Assembly: GCF_021245985.1 (NCBI RefSeq)
Contig: NZ_JAJQXA010000004.1
Span: 248,001-312,000, forward strand
Length of the DNA: 64,000 nt
Direction of reading: 5' to 3'
Origin: Flavobacterium soyae
Lineage (GTDB): Bacteria; Bacteroidota; Bacteroidia; Flavobacteriales; Flavobacteriaceae
The notes beneath the pieces were generated by a model. It saw only the letters and a list, made by a program, of their open reading frames with translations. It had not been told where the DNA came from and did no database searches. Position 1 is the stretch's first letter. Each line of letters begins with the position of its first letter. Of this stretch, positions 34,492-42,958 are shown piece by piece. A program made the position numbers and the translations under genes.

Positions 34492-34586
34492 TTTTAGTAA
34501 AAATTTACTAAATGAGGTTTTCCCGTAATTTATTTTGTAACTTTAGTTGTAAGTTTGAGAGAAAGGATTTCTAAAATTCATTTAAT

Positions 34587-35087
34587 ATGAAAAAGAATAG
34601 CTCTGAAGAATCAACAAACCGGACTTGGGTGCCTATTTTGGCCTTAGATCTTCATTATGAGTATTTAAATGAATTGAAGGCCTTTTTTGCCGATATGAAA
34701 AAGGTAAATAAAATCTCAAGTCAATTTACCTGGAACGATAAAAACCTTAAAATCGAGGAACGAATTAAAGACGAAGTAGTTCTTATTACCGATTTAGATT
34801 TAAAAATCGTCTTTGCATCAAACAGAATCAAGAGAATGACAGGATATTATGAGGAAGAAGTTTTAGGCAGAACACCTAAAATGTTTCAGGGTCCGGCGAC
34901 TTGTAAAACTGTTTTGAAAGAAATTCAAGAAGCAATAAAATTGAAAGAACCTTTTAAGAAAACAATCCAAAACTATAAAAAAGACGGCAGAACTTATAAA
35001 TGCAGTGTCGATGCAACTCCAATTTATAATTTGAAAGGAGAGATATCGCATTTTATAGCTTTTGAAAAAGAAGATAAAAGCGCTTAG
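34587..35087 (+). CDS. PAS-domain protein without LOV cysteine
   Basis: 166 residues. The first 55 are helical; the rest (about 60-162) is one PAS domain with the layout DLDLKIVFASNRIKRMTGYYEEEVLGRTPKMFQGP and KDGRTYKCSVDATPIYNLKGEISHFIAFEKE. It looks like a LOV/PAC core, but the position of the photoactive cysteine in GRNCRFLQ-type LOV domains is occupied here by GRTPKMFQ, so flavin photochemistry is not expected. No output domain, so it may act through protein contact. It lies 95 bases after dinB and ahead of a shared terminator. Confidence 0.8.
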   Translation: MKKNSSEESTNRTWVPILALDLHYEYLNELKAFFADMKKVNKISSQFTWNDKNLKIEERIKDEVVLITDLDLKIVFASNRIKRMTGYYEEEVLGRTPKMFQGPATCKTVLKEIQEAIKLKEPFKKTIQNYKKDGRTYKCSVDATPIYNLKGEISHFIAFEKEDKSA

Positions 35088-35095
35088 TTTTTTAA

Positions 35096-35208
35096 TGCCA
35101 CAAAGGCACTAAGACACAAAGAAATTTTTAAGTAAGACATAAATAAAAACCGCCTCATTGGGCGGTTTTTATTTTAAGAAATCTTACTGTCTTAGTGCCT
35201 TTGTGGCA
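35096..35208. repeat. 21-bp inverted repeat around a bidirectional terminator
   Basis: TGCCACAAAGGCACTAAGACA at its left end (35096-35116) and its exact complement at 35188-35208 enclose the terminator AAATAAAAACCGCC-tcatt-GGGCGGTTTTTATTT (35141-35175). The terminator separates the PAS gene from the convergent fumarase gene, which stops at 35214. The outer repeat is of the degenerate AAGGCACTAAG class also seen near 42825. Confidence 0.85.
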
Positions 35209-35213
35209 AAAAC

Positions 35214-36818
35214 TTATAAATTTTCAAAGAAATCATTTCCTTTATCATCAGTAATAATAAAAGCAGGGAAATCTTTTACGGTGATTTTACGAACGGCTTC
35301 CATTCCTAATTCTTCAAAATCAACAACTTCAACTTTTAGTATATTATCTTGCGCTAAAATAGCCGCTGGACCTCCAATAGAGCCTAAATAGAATCCGCCA
35401 TATTTGCTGCAGGCATCTGTAACTTGTTTAGTACGGTTTCCTTTGGCAAGCATAATCATACTTCCGCCATGTTTTTGGAATTCATCTACATAAACGTCCA
35501 TACGTCCGGCAGTTGTTGGTCCAAAACTTCCTGAAGCCATTCCTTCCGGAGTTTTTGCCGGCCCTGCATAATATACCGGATGGTTTTTAAAGTATTCCGG
35601 CATTGGTTTTCCGGCATCTAATAATTCTTTAATTTTTGCGTGTGCAATGTCACGGGCAACAATTACAGTTCCGTTTAGCTTTAAACGTGTTTTAATAGGA
35701 TATTGAGATAGTTTAGCCAAAATATCTGCCATTGGCTGATCTAAATCAATTTCAACCGGAGCTTCTAAATGCGGAGCTGTTTCTGGTAAAAATTGTTTTG
35801 GATTTACTTCTAACTGCTCAACAAAGATTCCGTCTTTTGTAATTTTTCCTTTGATATTTCTGTCGGCAGAACAAGAAACTCCTAATCCAACCGGACATGA
35901 AGCAGCGTGGCGAGGTAAACGAATTACACGAACATCATGTGTGAAATATTTTCCTCCAAACTGAGCTCCAATTTCACTTTCCTGACAGATTTTTTGAACT
36001 CGTGCTTCCCATTCTAAATCACGAAATGCCTGACCTGCCATATTTCCAGAAGTCGGCAAATGATCATAATATCCTGCAGATGCTTTTTTAACAGCACTTA
36101 AGTTTGCTTCCGCAGAAGTTCCCCCAATAACCAAAGCCAAGTGATAAGGAGGACAAGCCGAAGTTCCTAAATCTTTAATTTTTGCTCTTACAAAAGCATC
36201 CATAGACTTATCGTTTAATAGCGATTTGGTCTGTTGATACAAGTAAGTTTTATTTGCAGAACCACCACCTTTTGCCATAAAAAGAAAATCATAAGAAGTT
36301 CCTTTTTTAGCATAAATATCAATTTGCGCCGGAAGGTTCGATCCTGAATTTTTTTCTTCAAACATCGAAATTGGCACAATTTGAGAATAACGTAAATTAC
36401 GTTTTTGGTACGTATTGAAAATTCCTTTACTTAACCATTCAGCATCATCAACACCCGTAAAGATACTTTCGCCTTTTTTTGCCATTACAATTGCTGTTCC
36501 CGTATCCTGACAGCTTGGTAATTGACCTTCGGCAGCAACCGAAGCATTTTGAAGTAAATTGTAAGCTACAAAACGATCATTGTCTGTTGCTTCAGGATCA
36601 TCAAGAATGTTTCTTAGTTTTTGCAAATGTGTCGTTCTAAGCATGAACGAAACATCGGTTAAGGCTTCTTCAGCCAGTAATTCTAGACCTTTTGGATCAA
36701 CGGTTAAAATCTCGCGTTCTCCAAATTGTTCCACTTTTACAAAATCAGAAGTAATTTTGCGGTACTGCGTATCATCCTTTAAAATTGGGTAAGGATCTTG
36801 GTATATAAAATCAATCAT
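35214..36818 (-). CDS. Fumarate hydratase, class I
   Basis: 534 residues, a single-chain oxygen-sensitive [4Fe-4S] fumarase (FumA/FumB type). The N-terminal alpha part carries PSCQDTGTA (C103) and [16 protein letters not shown] (C222); [14 protein letters not shown] supplies C308/C316 as candidates for the third ligand. The beta part (about 350-534) contains the [15 protein letters not shown] catalytic loop. It interconverts fumarate and malate in the TCA cycle, in the cytoplasm. Transcribed alone; a TAACTTTG box lies just upstream. The class II isozyme is not in the window. Confidence 0.95.
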   Translation of the reverse strand: MIDFIYQDPYPILKDDTQYRKITSDFVKVEQFGEREILTVDPKGLELLAEEALTDVSFMLRTTHLQKLRNILDDPEATDNDRFVAYNLLQNASVAAEGQLPSCQDTGTAIVMAKKGESIFTGVDDAEWLSKGIFNTYQKRNLRYSQIVPISMFEEKNSGSNLPAQIDIYAKKGTSYDFLFMAKGGGSANKTYLYQQTKSLLNDKSMDAFVRAKIKDLGTSACPPYHLALVIGGTSAEANLSAVKKASAGYYDHLPTSGNMAGQAFRDLEWEARVQKICQESEIGAQFGGKYFTHDVRVIRLPRHAASCPVGLGVSCSADRNIKGKITKDGIFVEQLEVNPKQFLPETAPHLEAPVEIDLDQPMADILAKLSQYPIKTRLKLNGTVIVARDIAHAKIKELLDAGKPMPEYFKNHPVYYAGPAKTPEGMASGSFGPTTAGRMDVYVDEFQKHGGSMIMLAKGNRTKQVTDACSKYGGFYLGSIGGPAAILAQDNILKVEVVDFEELGMEAVRKITVKDFPAFIITDDKGNDFFENL

Positions 36819-36832
36819 TTCTTTGTTTTTTA

Positions 36833-36840
36833 CAAAGTTA
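36833..36840 (-). promoter_or_regulatory. Candidate -7 box TAACTTTG for the fumarase gene
   Basis: On the minus strand TAACTTTG lies 15-22 bases upstream of the ATG at 36818, which would leave a leader of only about 10 bases. No obvious TTG -33 element. Confidence 0.45.
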
Positions 36841-36896
36841 GAAATTATTTATCTAAGAAAGAATTTGAATAAGGGGCTTGTACGTGCTTATTATAT

Positions 36897-37088
36897 TTAA
36901 ACTGGACTGAAGTCCAGCCCTACAATATGGTTCGAGCCGTTGGCTCTTTTTTTTCCAGTTCTGGAAGAACTGTCTATTTTGTAGGCTTGGACTTCAGTCC
37001 ATTTGTATAACATCAAGCATGATGATAATTTCACATAAAGTTCCGCAGGAACGATTCATATTGTAGGGCTGGACTTCAGTCCAGTTTA
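36897..37088. repeat. REP-like composite, left flank of the Y1 transposase
   Basis: Three CTGGACT/AGTCCAG-type hairpins occur here. One lies at about 36902-36917, a decayed one (TTGGACTTCAGTCCA) near 36987-37001, and one at about 37069-37084. The second and third are preceded by GTAG two bases before the stem; the first is inverted and so followed by CTAC. Modules in between are GAGCCgttGGCTC (about 36934-36946), CCAGTTctGGAAGAACTG and GTTCCgcaGGAAC (about 37040-37052). The first and third arms are complementary over about 30 bases. This is the 3' side of the transposase gene. Confidence 0.85.
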
Positions 37089-37111
37089 GATCGATGTGGT
37101 ATGGTTTAGAA

Positions 37112-37573
37112 TTATATTAAATTTTCAAAAATGCATCTTTCATCAAATTTAGCATCACGTTTATTTAAAAATGAGGAATATTCATCTTTGAAAGTTTGTT
37201 TTTTATGATGTTCTTCTTGATTGGCAATATATTTATAAACAGCATCAATGTGAGATTTACTATATGAAAATACACCATAACCTTCCTGCCATTCAAATTT
37301 GTATTTTGTCAGTTTATTATCATTGATGTATTTTGAAGATTTGCCTTTTACAACTTTCATCAAATCCGAAACAGAAACAGTTGGTTTAAGAGCTAGAAGA
37401 CAATGAACATGATCTTCAGTTCCATTTACTATTATAGTTTTACAGCCAGTTTCATTTATTAGATTTCCTATTACGCTTAATATTTTAGATTTGCAATCAT
37501 TTGTAATTAGTGCTTCTCTATACTTAACTGCAAAAACTGCTTGGATATAAACTTGATGAAAGGTGTTTGACAT
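37112..37573 (-). CDS. Y1 (HUH) transposase, IS200-like / REP-associated tyrosine transposase
   Basis: 153 residues. Single-strand transposase hallmarks are the metal-binding HUH motif HVH (55-57, in GTEDHVHCLLAL) and the catalytic Tyr115 with Gln119 in VYKYIANQEEHH. The start FHQVYIQAVFAVKYRE and end KTFKDEYSSFL are typical of IS200/IS605 TnpA and RAYT proteins. Both flanks carry inverted pairs of GTAG-preceded hairpins, the signature of REP/BIME elements that RAYTs process, and another copy sits 33 kb away. It is therefore better read as a RAYT than as a plain IS200, though an IS200-type element using these hairpins as ends is possible. No accessory TnpB. Confidence 0.9.
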   Translation of the reverse strand: MSNTFHQVYIQAVFAVKYREALITNDCKSKILSVIGNLINETGCKTIIVNGTEDHVHCLLALKPTVSVSDLMKVVKGKSSKYINDNKLTKYKFEWQEGYGVFSYSKSHIDAVYKYIANQEEHHKKQTFKDEYSSFLNKRDAKFDERCIFENLI

Positions 37574-37653
37574 TTTATATTATTAACGGTTGTAATTTTT
37601 ATAAAAATATAAATTTTCTTACAAAAAAAATCAAACCTTTCATTTATATATTT

Positions 37654-37783
37654 GAACTGGACTGAAGTCCAGCCCTACAAAATGAATCGTTCCTGCGGAA
37701 CTTTATATCCATTATCTTGTTTGCACAACTAAAAAAGAGCCAACGGCTCGATCAATATTGTAGAGCTGGACTTCAGTCCAGTT
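37654..37783. repeat. REP-like composite, right flank of the Y1 transposase
   Basis: The arms are AACTGGACTGAAGTCCAG (starting 37655) followed by CCCTACAA, and GTAG-AG-CTGGACTTCAGTCCAG (about 37760-37781). They enclose GTTCC-tgc-GGAAC (37689-37701) and GAGCC-aac-GGCTC (37737-37749). Module order is the reverse of the copy at 3651. It lies 80 bases upstream of the transposase start and ends 10 bases before the next gene's stop codon. Confidence 0.85.
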
Positions 37784-37792
37784 TTTGTGTGT

Positions 37793-38536
37793 TTAATCTT
37801 GCCGGTGAAACTCGTTAAAAGTCATTTTCTTTTCAAAATAAGGTTTGTCTTTTGCCGACAGTAATTTCTTTTTCCAATGATTTCCTTTTAGTGAAAATGA
37901 AGTCGAGTCAGAATAAGTTACAATTCCCGAATCTTCAGAATCGTCGTCTGTTGGACCATAAGAAACAATTTTGCAGTAAAAATTCTCAGGATCTTTTCCC
38001 GAAACATCCCCCATAAATTCTGTCCAGGTTCCCCAGCCGCTGTCTGACATGGATTGCCATTGATGTACAAGCTGTAAATTACCTTTTTTGAAATAATAGA
38101 GATAGTTTTCGTACGTATATCCACAAGCCGGATATCCGAAATCAATTTTTATAAAAGAAGAATTTTTATCTGAAGAATATGTCAATCCGTTAGATCCGCT
38201 CCATTCAGAACCTTTTTCGTAATTTCTAATACTAACTTTTGAAGATGCTGCTTTGTTTTTATTCCGATAAAAGTCAAGTCTGAATTTTGAAGTAATAACG
38301 CTGTCTTTGTCTGCTTTTTGATCGATAAGATTGGCTAAGATATGAGTCACTTCAGCATCTTTTTCGTTTGAAAGAAGAATTGTGTCTGTTTTTAGGGAGC
38401 GTTCTTCGGCTTCTTTTGTATCTGCAACAGCTATTTCTGGAATTTGCGTATGATTTAAATCAGCTGTTTGAGCTGTCTTTTGTTCTTTTTGACAGCTTGT
38501 AAAAACTAATAGAATGAAAAGATATTTCAATTTCAT
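37793..38536 (-). CDS. Hypothetical lipoprotein
   Basis: 247 residues with a lipoprotein signal peptide (MKLKYLFILLVFTSC, cysteine 15) and a flexible Thr/Ala/Glu-rich linker (about 20-60). The globular part (about 62-245) has FRLDFYRNKNKAASSKVSIRNYEKGSEWSG and IDFGYPACGYTYENYLYYF, presumably beta-rich. No family recognised. It follows a 58-residue small membrane protein by 3 bases or less, downstream of a SpmA/B-like gene, on one strand, so the three probably form an operon. Confidence 0.7.
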   Translation of the reverse strand: MKLKYLFILLVFTSCQKEQKTAQTADLNHTQIPEIAVADTKEAEERSLKTDTILLSNEKDAEVTHILANLIDQKADKDSVITSKFRLDFYRNKNKAASSKVSIRNYEKGSEWSGSNGLTYSSDKNSSFIKIDFGYPACGYTYENYLYYFKKGNLQLVHQWQSMSDSGWGTWTEFMGDVSGKDPENFYCKIVSYGPTDDDSEDSGIVTYSDSTSFSLKGNHWKKKLLSAKDKPYFEKKMTFNEFHRQD

Positions 38537-38539
38537 TAA

Positions 38540-38716
38540 TTATATTTTTGATTTGTTAGATGAATATAAAAAGAAGAAAATAAAAGCGATTATTACAAAT
38601 CCAATTATCTCATTGTCTTCTTTTGCAACTTCACTCATTGGCTTTTTTCCTCCATAATAAATCCATTTAAGACCATTTCCAATAAGCAAACAGATTAATT
38701 TTGATACATGCCACAT
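38540..38716 (-). CDS. Small membrane protein, 58 residues
   Basis: ATG at 38714-38716, TAA at 38540-38542. The product starts MWHVSKLICLLIGNGLKWIYYGG, continues KKPMSEVAKEDNEIIG, and ends with a hydrophobic helix FVIIAFIFFFLYSS and a basic tail SNKSKI. It has one clear and one possible membrane segment. It begins 3 bases after the stop of the SpmA/B-like gene and ends 3 bases before the lipoprotein ATG, which is strong positional support for a real gene. Function unknown. Confidence 0.6.
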   Translation of the reverse strand: MWHVSKLICLLIGNGLKWIYYGGKKPMSEVAKEDNEIIGFVIIAFIFFFLYSSNKSKI

Positions 38717-38719
38717 AAT

Positions 38720-40159
38720 TTAAAAAAACCAAGTTGCCACAAAAATTGCCGTAATCACGCAAATAAGATCCACTAAAAGCATGGTGCCTAACGCATAACG
38801 GGTATTTTTGATATTAACCGAACCAAAATAAACTGCGATTACATAAAAAGTACTTTCGGCGCTGCATTGAAAAATACTGCTTAATCTTGCCGTTAGAGAA
38901 TCGGCTCCAAAAGTGTTCATCGAGTCAATTAAGAATCCACGGGAACCAGCAGAGCTAAAAGGACGAAGCATGGCCACAGGTAACGCATTTGTGATTTCTT
39001 TACTTACTCCCATATTCGAAAAAATAAATGCAATTCCGTCGCTGATAATTTCAAATAAACCGCTGTTTCTGAATAAAGAAATAGCTACCAGCATTCCCAA
39101 AACATAAGGAAAAATAGTAACTCCGGTTTTAACACCATTATTTGCACCAACGACAAAAGTGTCAAAAACAGTTGTATTAGCTTCGCTGAATTTCTTTTCG
39201 TTTTTAAATGAAAATATCAAAGTAAAAGCAATAATGGCAATTAAAATTAATCCCGAAAGGTTAGAGGTAAAATAGTTTTTTCCAATTAAGTCCAAATGAT
39301 TAACATACATCAGCAAACCAACAATGGCGGCAATTAATCCCATTAAGACGATAAGAAGAGAAGCGCTTTTGAAATTGATTTTTTGTTTAATTCCCACAAT
39401 TAAAAACGCAGCAATAGTTCCGATGAAAGAAGTAATGATACAAGGCAGCATAACATCGGCAGGATTGCTTGCATTTGCAGCCGCACGATATCCGATAATC
39501 GAAGTAGCAATTAAAGTTAAACCTGAAGCGTGAAGACACATAAACATGATTTGCGCATCGCTCGCTTTGTCTTTATCGGGATTTATTTCCTGTAAACTTT
39601 CCATGGCTTTCAATCCAAATGGAGTTGCAGCCGAATCTAATCCGAGGAAATTGGCAGCAAAGTTTAAAGTCATGTACGATATTGAAGGATGATTTTTAGG
39701 AATACTTGGAAATACTTTTACAAAAACAGGACTTAATAGTTTTGCCAGATTTCCAGAAGCTCCGGAAACGATTAAAAGTTCCATTAATCCACAGAAGAAA
39801 GCCAAATAGGCAATAAGCGGCAGGATTAAATCAACTAAAGTACTTTTACAAGTTGGCAGTAAACCATCAGATTTTTGAAGACCGCTGTATATTTTTACAG
39901 TCTTGCTTTTATAAACATAAGTCGTGTCAGCATTAAGTGTGTCACGATTGATAATCATGGTTTGATCCGGTGCTTTTTTAATGCTGTCTCTAAGAAAAGC
40001 CGGAAGTTCATGAATATATTTTTCAGAAACTAAAACAGGATCGTCTTTCTTTCCATTTAAAACAGAATCAATCGTATAAGTATTGGCAGTAAATAAACTG
40101 ACTACAATAAAAACAATCGAAGAAATAAAAATAACTAACCAAAATCTACTTAATACCAT
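38720..40159 (-). CDS. Nucleoside-recognition (Gate) domain protein, SpmA-SpmB fusion
   Basis: 479 residues. An N-terminal membrane helix (about 8-28) and an extracytoplasmic linker (about 30-105) precede two Gate-domain halves. The first (about 108-290, SpmA-like) has NFAANFLGLDSAATPFGLKAMESLQ; the second (about 320-478, SpmB-like) has NNGVKTGVTIFPYVLGMLVAISLFRNSG and RPFSSAGSRGFLIDSM. In Bacillus, SpmA and SpmB are separate spore-core dehydration proteins; fused forms occur widely in non-sporing Bacteroidota and are thought to be transporters of unknown substrate. First gene of a three-gene set. Confidence 0.85.
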   Translation of the reverse strand: MVLSRFWLVIFISSIVFIVVSLFTANTYTIDSVLNGKKDDPVLVSEKYIHELPAFLRDSIKKAPDQTMIINRDTLNADTTYVYKSKTVKIYSGLQKSDGLLPTCKSTLVDLILPLIAYLAFFCGLMELLIVSGASGNLAKLLSPVFVKVFPSIPKNHPSISYMTLNFAANFLGLDSAATPFGLKAMESLQEINPDKDKASDAQIMFMCLHASGLTLIATSIIGYRAAANASNPADVMLPCIITSFIGTIAAFLIVGIKQKINFKSASLLIVLMGLIAAIVGLLMYVNHLDLIGKNYFTSNLSGLILIAIIAFTLIFSFKNEKKFSEANTTVFDTFVVGANNGVKTGVTIFPYVLGMLVAISLFRNSGLFEIISDGIAFIFSNMGVSKEITNALPVAMLRPFSSAGSRGFLIDSMNTFGADSLTARLSSIFQCSAESTFYVIAVYFGSVNIKNTRYALGTMLLVDLICVITAIFVATWFF

Positions 40160-40270
40160 AATGCTATTTTTTTGTAAATGTAATTATTTAGGCAGAATAT
40201 GCACAAAGATTTTATTCCACAAAGGAGAAGTATTTCTAAGAAAGTGCAGACTTTATAGTGAAATTTTAAA

Positions 40271-41344
40271 TTATTCGATAACAATTTTAGTTTCTAAGTA
40301 GTTTTTAAAAGCTTTAATTCCTTCAAACAGAATTTGTTTTTTAGAATCTTCAGTTTCATTAAAAAACTCCGTTTCGATTTTGGCATGGTCTTTTTTAATA
40401 GCTCGTTTCCATATTCCAATCACTTTTCCATTTTCAAGAATTATCGGTTTAAAGATGCCATTATTGGTAAAAACTCTATTTTGATGTTCAGATAAAAAAG
40501 AAGCTTCTCTGGTTTTATAAGAAATCAAAATTTCATCAAAAGCAGGAAGAAAGTGAATGCTTTCCTTGAAGTTAACCTTTTTAATATTTTGATTTACAAA
40601 GTAATAATTTTGATTTTCAATTTCAATAAACTCTAATTGCAACTTAATTGCATCAATGGTTTTTTGACAAATAGTAGGCGGAAAACCAGACCACCACGAA
40701 AAATCAAGCAAAGTTGCCGGACCGTGACTTTCAAAATAGCGTTTGGCTAGTTTTGCCAGACCTTCTTCTTTTGTTAATTGCGTTTTAGGTTTTTTAACTC
40801 GTTCTTCAAGTAATGCATATGTGATTTTTTTACCCTTCATTCTGCCGTTACAAACCAAACCATCTTGTTCAGCATGCATCATAATCGCAGCACTTAGAAA
40901 ATCTTCTTTTGAAGTTTTTTTAATGTCAAGTTCCTGCATAATTTCATCTCGGGTCAAATGATTATTTCCAGACAATAGTTTTTCGATGGAATTATTAGCC
41001 TGATCTAGTTTTTTAGCATCAAAACCAAATTTTTTAGCCCCGGATATAGTCATTTTTTTTACTTGAGGTCCCGCAATATCGAGCATCCAGTAAATATCAT
41101 CAGCAGAAACAAAATGCCAGGTTGGCCGTAAAATATGAGTTCTTATTATTTGTGCCGAGTTTATAGCTTCTTCAATTTCTTTTTCAGTAGAATCACAACG
41201 GGAACCTACTGCCCATTTTGCCATTGCATAATCCTGAGCCTGCATTGCGCCAAAATGGTGTACGATTTGCTGCGGAGAACATTTGTCTGTTTTATACAGC
41301 TTTTGCGAAACAAGACGATGATGTGAAATTTCCTGATGTGTCAT
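40271..41344 (-). CDS. Winged-helix DNA-binding protein, AlkZ/YcaQ-like (HTH_42)
   Basis: 357 residues of the HTH_42 superfamily, which includes DNA glycosylases that unhook interstrand crosslinks and excise bulky N7-alkyl lesions (AlkZ, YcaQ/AlkX). Early residues HHFGAMQAQDYAMAKWAVG contain the catalytic-type Q-A-Q (Gln35, Gln37), matching the Q-phi-Q/D motif of the active enzymes. Later segments RTHILRPTWHFV, SHGPATLLDFSWWSG and the basic C-terminal region (IWKRAIKKDHAKIE) are family features. Glycosylase activity is inferred from the motif; many members are untested. Neighbours are an exonuclease and Ogt on the same strand. Confidence 0.8.
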   Translation of the reverse strand: MTHQEISHHRLVSQKLYKTDKCSPQQIVHHFGAMQAQDYAMAKWAVGSRCDSTEKEIEEAINSAQIIRTHILRPTWHFVSADDIYWMLDIAGPQVKKMTISGAKKFGFDAKKLDQANNSIEKLLSGNNHLTRDEIMQELDIKKTSKEDFLSAAIMMHAEQDGLVCNGRMKGKKITYALLEERVKKPKTQLTKEEGLAKLAKRYFESHGPATLLDFSWWSGFPPTICQKTIDAIKLQLEFIEIENQNYYFVNQNIKKVNFKESIHFLPAFDEILISYKTREASFLSEHQNRVFTNNGIFKPIILENGKVIGIWKRAIKKDHAKIETEFFNETEDSKKQILFEGIKAFKNYLETKIVIE

Positions 41345-41436
41345 CTTTAATATTTTATTAAACCATATAAGTTATATAAGTTCATTATAAATAAAACTTT
41401 GTCCCTCTGAACCTTTGCACCTTTGTTTCTCAAAAA

Positions 41437-42150
41437 TCAGACATGAATAATTTCATCATCAATCAATAAATCTTCGCGACGTAATCGAAGGAAAATCTGC
41501 GCTACGGCGATTGTATCTTTTTCACAATACGTTATAATTCGGTCTATGTCTTTTTCGACATAATAAACGTGTGCGACCTGACTTCCGTCAATATCGCCTT
41601 TTGGCGATGGAACTCCAAGAATCTTTGTCAATAGTTTTAGTGACGTAAAATGCTTATAATCGCCAAACTTCCATAATTCTAAAGTATCAAGATGTGCAAT
41701 TTCCCAAGGTTTTTTGCCAAATAAATTCAGCTTATCTGGAATTGCGATTTGATTGATAATCATTCGGCGGGCGATAAACGGAATATCAAATTCTTTTGCG
41801 TTATGTCCGCATAAAAGATGCTGCGGCTGATTGAAATGATTGTTCAGCAGATTATTAAAGTCTTTCAGGATCTTTTTTTCTTCTCCAAAAAAGGAAGTCA
41901 CTCTAAAATTTCGAACATCGCCTTTGATTGTAAAATACCCAACCGAAATACAAATTATCTTTCCGAATTCTGCCCAAATTCCGGCACGTTCGTAAAATTC
42001 TTCCGGCGTATAATCGTCTTTTCGCTGATACTGCGTTTTTAAATCCCAAAGAGACTTCATTTCTTCATCAAGAGAATTGAAGTTTTTTTCCTCCGGAACG
42101 GTTTCTATATCAAGAAAGAGAATGTTATTAAGGTTTATTTTTTCAATCAT
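41437..42150 (-). CDS. Predicted 3'-5' exonuclease (DEDDy, PolB-like)
   Basis: 237 residues. Exo I is LFLDIET (D14, E16), Exo II is HNAKEFDIPF (D122), and Exo III is YCEKD (Y208, D212), that is, the DEDDy type of stand-alone exonuclease fold related to family B polymerase proofreading domains. All four metal-binding acidic residues are present. It probably trims DNA 3' ends; RNA cannot be ruled out. It lies 92 bases after the AlkZ-like gene's start side and 177 bases before ogt, all on the minus strand. Confidence 0.85.
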   Translation of the reverse strand: MIEKINLNNILFLDIETVPEEKNFNSLDEEMKSLWDLKTQYQRKDDYTPEEFYERAGIWAEFGKIICISVGYFTIKGDVRNFRVTSFFGEEKKILKDFNNLLNNHFNQPQHLLCGHNAKEFDIPFIARRMIINQIAIPDKLNLFGKKPWEIAHLDTLELWKFGDYKHFTSLKLLTKILGVPSPKGDIDGSQVAHVYYVEKDIDRIITYCEKDTIAVAQIFLRLRREDLLIDDEIIHV

Positions 42151-42158
42151 ATTTTTTT

Positions 42159-42318
42159 GCCACGAATTTCACGAATTTTCACTAATTCTTTGTGGATATA
42201 AATGTACAATAATTTGATTTTTTCGGACACGAATTTTTTAATTGAATGAATTTTCTTCAAATAAAGAGATTTTTTGAATCATAATTATGAAAGAAGAAAA
42301 TTAGTGGAAATTCGTGGC
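42159..42318. repeat. Degenerate CCACGAATT inverted repeat
   Basis: GCCACGAATTT (42159-42169) is matched by AAATTCGTGGC (42308-42318). Between them are further CACGAATT/ACTAATT-like fragments and a TAATTTGATTTTT stretch. The family recurs at 56870-57000. The left arm covers the leader of the exonuclease gene. Confidence 0.6.
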
Positions 42319-42327
42319 GAACACTTT

Positions 42328-42804
42328 TTAAAACAAACTCTGTTGTGGAGAAGGACTTTCGTGTTCGAGAAGCCATTTTTTGCGGGACAATCCGCCGGCG
42401 TAACCGGTCAATGAACCATTTGTGCCAATAACTCTGTGGCAGGGAACGACAATCCAAAGCGGATTTTTACCATTTGCTGATGCAACCGCACGAATTGCTT
42501 TTATATCGCCCAGTTTTTTAGTCTGATCCATATAACTTACCGTTTTTCCGTATGGAATTTCCAGTAATGCTTTCCAGACTTTCTGTTGGAATTCTGTTCC
42601 TTGTGGATTTAGTTTTAAATCAAAATCTTTTCTTTTTCCTTCGAAATACTCTTCAAGCTGTGAAACAGCATCTTTTAAAACTTTTGGTATTTTCTTTGAA
42701 ACTTCGTTTGTTCCAGCATCAGAAACAGAGATTACTGCAATACCATCTTCATCTCCAACTATTTTGGTGATTCCTAAAGGCGAATTAACATAAACTGTTT
42801 CCAT
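42328..42804 (-). CDS. ogt: Methylated-DNA--protein-cysteine S-methyltransferase
   Basis: 158 residues of the Ogt/MGMT family. The acceptor Cys122 lies in IVVPCHRVIG. The helix-turn-helix/arginine-finger region KTVSYMDQTKKLGDIKAIRAVASANGKNP precedes it and LTGYAGGLSRKKWLLEHE follows. It removes O6-alkyl groups from guanine in a suicide reaction. The Ada regulatory N-terminus is absent, so this is the constitutive-type enzyme. Second alkylation-repair-type gene in this stretch. Confidence 0.95.
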   Translation of the reverse strand: METVYVNSPLGITKIVGDEDGIAVISVSDAGTNEVSKKIPKVLKDAVSQLEEYFEGKRKDFDLKLNPQGTEFQQKVWKALLEIPYGKTVSYMDQTKKLGDIKAIRAVASANGKNPLWIVVPCHRVIGTNGSLTGYAGGLSRKKWLLEHESPSPQQSLF

Positions 42805-42860
42805 ATTTTTTTTACCGCAAAGGCACTAAGGTTTATCGCAAAGTTCGCAAAGTTTTTTTT

Positions 42861-42955
42861 AACCATATAAGTTAATGTAAGTAATTTAAGTTTTATTGTT
42901 TGAGGACACAAAGTTTAGCAACCTTGTTAAATGAACTTATATAACTTATATGGTT
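42861..42955. repeat. Inverted repeat AACCATATAAGTTA
   Basis: AACCATATAAGTTA (42861-42874) is matched exactly by TAACTTATATGGTT (42942-42955). Single relatives lie at about 41361-41380 and 13055-13075. It sits between ogt and the epimerase-like gene and ends 4 bases before the latter's stop codon. Just upstream (42825-42860) is a degenerate GCAAAGTTCGCAAAG tract. Confidence 0.65.
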
Positions 42956-42958
42956 TAA

